Source: Lentimicrobiaceae bacterium (GTDB lineage Bacteria > Bacteroidota > Bacteroidia > Bacteroidales > WCHB1-69). Taken from it: DNA of 8,205 nt. The stretch lies in the NCBI GenBank assembly GCA_009787675.1, contig WQSU01000108.1, positions 1-8,205 of the forward strand, read 5' to 3'. Every line of letters starts with the position of its first letter. Position 1 is the stretch's first letter. A program made the position numbers and the translations under genes. Under the pieces are notes generated by a model. That model ran no database searches, was not told the origin of the DNA, and worked only from the letters and a program-made list of their open reading frames with translations. Below are positions 6,741 through 8,205 of this stretch, piece by piece.

Positions 6741-6775
6741 GGCTTTAGCCACAATATTTCTTGGGCTAAAGCCCC
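6741..6775. repeat. Pair of inverted GGCTTTAGCC cores
   Basis: GGCTTTAGCC (6741-6750) and its exact reverse complement GGCTAAAGCC (6764-6773) are separated by 13 nt. Each core is itself a small palindrome, and together they can form a 10-bp stem. A T-rich stretch follows from 6779, so the unit could also act as a terminator. The core is the same as the centre of the palindrome at 6799-6818. Confidence 0.65.
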
Positions 6776-6798
6776 ATTATTTTTTTTAATTTTTTAAC

Positions 6799-6820
6799 CC
6801 GTTGGCTAAAGCCAACGGCA
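6799..6820. repeat. REP-like palindrome, inverted relative to 6691-6713
   Basis: CCGTTGGCT (6799-6807) pairs perfectly with AGCCAACGG (6810-6818) around AA. Read on the - strand it gives TTGCCGTTGGCTTTAGCCAA then CGG, the same frame as the palindrome at 6691-6713 but with different, compensated stem bases. Confidence 0.75.
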
Positions 6821-6931
6821 AAGAAAGATTGCTATGCTTTTCATTTTTCTCCTTATTGTTGCTCTCGAATTATCATTGAAAAAATAAATTTTATGACATA
6901 AATTGAATATTAACTTCTAATAGAAAAGCGT

Positions 6932-7159
6932 TTGCACTTTACTCTTGTTCTCTGCTATAAAGGTGAATATTACAACTACAGCCCCAGCACCGATCCCAAC
7001 GGTCTTGCGTATGGCTGCTATGTGAACCGTATGTTGAAAAATCAGCTGCAAATAACGCCGAAAAAACAAAAAAACAAGGTTGAATATTCAGACAAGCATT
7101 GCAAACCAGCGCTATACAAAAACGATAAGGAAGAATCTCAAACACAATTACCGTCCTAA
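6932..7159 (+). CDS. Doubtful small ORF, 75 codons, possible gene remnant
   Basis: Starts only at a TTG; there is no ATG near the start, no signal peptide and no promoter seen. Around residues 10-28 it reads KGEYYNYSPSTDPNGLAYG. The Tyr-rich stretch ending in DPNG weakly recalls the end of an RHS repeat core, where Y-x-Y...DP-x-G is common. The rest is Lys/Gln-rich low-complexity sequence, with no domain recognised. It lies in a repeat-rich stretch between the REP-like cluster and a tandem repeat. The best reading is a decayed fragment or a chance frame. It ends just before the hairpin at 7166-7199. Confidence 0.25.
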   Translation: MHFTLVLCYKGEYYNYSPSTDPNGLAYGCYVNRMLKNQLQITPKKQKNKVEYSDKHCKPALYKNDKEESQTQLPS

Positions 7160-7199
7160 AAAAATGCCCCTAATAGCGTTGGTGAAAACCATTAGGGGC
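7158..7199 (-). terminator. Bulged hairpin with T-run on the - strand
   Basis: GCCCCTAA (7166-7173) pairs with TTAGGGGC (7192-7199), and TGGT (7180-7183) pairs with ACCA (7188-7191) around a GAAA loop. A 6-nt bulge remains on one side. On the - strand the stem is followed by A and seven T (7164-7158), as in an intrinsic terminator. No intact - strand gene ends here, but the broken HU-like gene at 7280-7445 lies upstream on that strand. Confidence 0.45.
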
Positions 7200-7242
7200 G
7201 TTAGTAAAAACCATTAGGGGCGTTGGCACAAACCATTGATGT
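7177..7242. repeat. 22-bp tandem repeat, three copies
   Basis: Units start at 7177, 7199 and 7221. The first two read CGTTGGTGAAAACCATTAGG and CGTTAGTAAAAACCATTAGG, each ending GG, with two differences in 22 bp. The third, CGTTGGCACAAACCATTGAT, is more diverged. The left arm GCCCCTAAT at 7166-7174 can pair with the end of either of the first two units. Confidence 0.75.
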
Positions 7243-7245
7243 TTT

Positions 7246-7262
7246 TTTATTAAGCTAATAAA
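7246..7262. other. AT-only palindrome after the HU-like remnant
   Basis: TTTATTA and TAATAAA pair perfectly around AGC. It lies 17 bp beyond the stop of the - strand HU-like remnant and may be its old terminator. The stem is weak because it has no G-C pairs. Confidence 0.3.
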
Positions 7263-7279
7263 GAGTTTTTTTCAATATG

Positions 7280-7445
7280 TTATAGCTTCTCAAATTTAAG
7301 GTTATTCACCATCTCTTTCAGGTCAATTCCCGGACGGAAATACACCTTTTTCTTCTTTAATCATAGTAGCATTGAATTTTGCTCTACTCTCGGCACCGGT
7401 ACTGCCAATGGTGATTTAAAAAGAACCGAAATCACCGATGTCTCT
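7280..7445 (-). pseudogene. C-terminal remnant of a Bacteroidota HU-like DNA-binding protein
   Basis: Read on the - strand, three blocks of a HU-like nucleoid protein appear in order but out of register. IGDFGSF (codons within about 7419-7439) is followed by an in-frame TAA (7416-7418). Then ITIGSTGAESRAKFNATMIK runs in the same frame to about 7356. A shift near 7346 leads to VYFRPGIDLKEMVNNLKFEK, then Leu and a stop at 7280-7282. The GDFGSF, GAES..F..MIK and FRPG blocks are those of the HU-like family known from Bacteroidota (histone-like, related to HU/IHF). One stop and one frameshift make it non-functional, and the first half is missing: homology stops just before GDFGSF, next to a short repeat. 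A complete copy presumably exists elsewhere in the genome. Confidence 0.65.
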
Positions 7446-7458
7446 GCTACGCTCGACA
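7439..7458. repeat. Possible short dispersed repeat at the break of the HU-like remnant
   Basis: TGTCTCTGCTACGCTCGACA, bounded by TGTC/GACA. Read on the other strand it contains GTCGAGCGTAGCAGAGACA, similar in style to the GAGCGAAGCGAA repeats at 6421-6452. Only one copy is in the window, so membership of a family is inferred. Confidence 0.35.
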
Positions 7459-7473
7459 ATCCCCAAAAAAGTT

Positions 7474-7481
7474 TATTTTTG
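7474..7481 (+). promoter_or_regulatory. -7 element for the TPR lipoprotein gene
   Basis: TATTTTTG matches TAnnTTTG exactly and lies 21 bp before the ATG at 7503, implying a very short leader of about 15 nt. No convincing -33 TTTG is present 19-21 bp upstream. The same octamer serves as the -7 element of the kinase operon (3817-3824). Confidence 0.5.
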
Positions 7482-7502
7482 CGCCTAATTTTATCCTCAG
7501 TC

Positions 7503-8205
7503 ATGAAGAGATTTTTCTTTTTAAGTATTTTATTAACAACAATATGCTGTTTTTCTTGCCGATCAAATAAATATGATCAACTTTCCCCTGCCTTAGCTGA
7601 GTTGTGCAGAAAAATTGATAGAAGCCCCAAAAATAGCGATCTCTATCAGCAACGTGCTGAATATTATTACAGAAATAATAAAGTTGATGATGCATTGGCA
7701 GATATTTTACAGGCTATAAAATTAGATGATACAAAATCTACCTATTATGTTACTTTAGCAGATATCTATCTTTCTAAAGCTGAAACCGATTTAGTGGAAG
7801 AGATGCTTCAAAAGGCAATTGCCCTTGATAATAATAATGAAGCCTACCTGAAATTGGCAGAGTTATATCTGTATCAATTTATGTATGGAGAATGTGCAGA
7901 AACTATAGAAACAGCTATTCGTTTGCAAAACCACAATCCAAAAGCATTATTAACCAAAGCCATTTTATTAAAAGAACAAGGCGACACTTTGGGTTGGCTC
8001 AGAATGCTGCAATTAGTGATAGACCAAGATCCTACTGAAGTTCTTGCCTACGCAGATTTGGCACTCTTCTTTCAGGAAAAACTTGATCCCATAGCCATCA
8101 GTTATTATAAAAATGCGTTGGAAATAACGCCCAATGACAAGATTCTTAATTATAATCTGGGAAAGCTGTATCAAGATTTAAAGGAATTGGAATTGGCAAA
8201 AGAAC
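7503..8205 (+). CDS. TPR lipoprotein, 3'-partial
   Basis: Envelope lipoprotein built of tetratricopeptide repeats, likely a protein-binding scaffold in the periplasm or at a membrane; partner unknown. The gene runs off the right edge after 234 codons with no stop. The first residues MKRFFFLSILLTTICCFSC form a lipoprotein signal peptide with the acceptor probably Cys19 (Cys15 and Cys16 lie inside the hydrophobic core). The mature part begins CRSNKYDQ. TPR units are seen at about 43-76 (DLYQQRAEYYYRNNKVDDAL), 77-110 (YYVTLADIYLSKAE, ending KAIALDNN), 112-144, 145-178, 179-211 (YYKNALEITPND) and 213 to the edge. The regular 33-34-residue spacing and the ALxLDxx ends are typical. The ATG at 7503 is chosen because it gives a complete signal peptide and follows a -7 element. 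This is a common type of Bacteroidota protein. Confidence 0.88.
   Translation, partial: MKRFFFLSILLTTICCFSCRSNKYDQLSPALAELCRKIDRSPKNSDLYQQRAEYYYRNNKVDDALADILQAIKLDDTKSTYYVTLADIYLSKAETDLVEEMLQKAIALDNNNEAYLKLAELYLYQFMYGECAETIETAIRLQNHNPKALLTKAILLKEQGDTLGWLRMLQLVIDQDPTEVLAYADLALFFQEKLDPIAISYYKNALEITPNDKILNYNLGKLYQDLKELELAKE

Larger units (their letters stand above)
6419..6931. other. Intergenic region with palindromes and dispersed repeats, no gene seen
   Basis: About 510 bp after the response regulator with no credible coding frame on either strand. It contains the terminator-like hairpin at 6474-6525, two oppositely oriented short dispersed repeats around it, and the REP-like palindrome cluster at 6671-6820. 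The rest, 6581-6670 and 6821-6931, shows nothing recognisable. Confidence 0.7.

Noticed and set aside
6932..7159. Confident RHS or toxin gene
   Set aside because: Only about 16 residues look RHS-like, the start is TTG, and the rest is low-complexity; kept only as a low-confidence remnant.
7177..7242. Three 22-bp repeats as a CRISPR array
   Set aside because: Units are directly adjacent with no spacers and the unit is too short; no cas gene is in the window.
7501..7695. A 64-codon - strand frame
   Set aside because: It is antisense to the signal peptide and first TPR of the partial lipoprotein gene, which has far better coding evidence.

Overview
The window looks like the chromosome of a Bacteroidota member, probably Bacteroidales-like. 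It is AT-rich, has almost no Shine-Dalgarno sequences, and carries two good matches to the Bacteroidota -7 promoter element TAnnTTTG. Its gene content also fits: a pseudouridine synthase with an Arg/Ser/Glu/Pro-rich N-terminal extension, several short-signal-peptide lipoproteins, a TPR sensor kinase paired with a NarL-type regulator, and the remains of a Bacteroidota HU-like protein. The genus cannot be told from the sequence alone.

Left part (1-2134, + strand): the 3' part of an RsuA/RluB-type rRNA pseudouridine synthase gene, entering from the left edge and carrying a repetitive, basic N-terminal tail. Six bases later comes a complete WbpB/WlbA-type UDP-sugar 3-dehydrogenase (nucleotide-sugar oxidoreductase for surface polysaccharide), probably co-transcribed with it.

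Middle left (2118-3667, - strand): a two-gene operon of envelope proteins, a lipoprotein with degenerate F-x-Y-x-G beta repeats and a small exported protein with two membrane segments. Its last gene overlaps the 3' end of the dehydrogenase gene tail to tail by 17 bp.

Middle (3668-6418, + strand): a divergent promoter region with a striking near-perfect inverted repeat, then a TPR-containing sensor histidine kinase and a NarL/FixJ response regulator whose start and stop codons overlap (ATGA). Together they form a complete two-component system: periplasmic TPR sensor, one transmembrane helix, cytoplasmic HisKA_3 kinase, DNA-binding regulator.

Right part (6419-7502): about 1.1 kb without an intact convincing gene, but dense in structure. 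It holds a terminator-like GC-rich hairpin flanked by two oppositely oriented copies of a short dispersed repeat, a cluster of REP-like palindromes whose stems covary, a doubtful small ORF, a 22-bp tandem repeat with a bulged hairpin, and a broken HU-like gene on the - strand. From 7503 a TPR lipoprotein gene with its own -7 element runs off the right edge.

No CRISPR array, tRNA, rRNA or complete insertion sequence was seen. The most interesting material is the covarying palindrome cluster, the inverted repeat between the divergent operons, and the repeat-built tail of the pseudouridine synthase.
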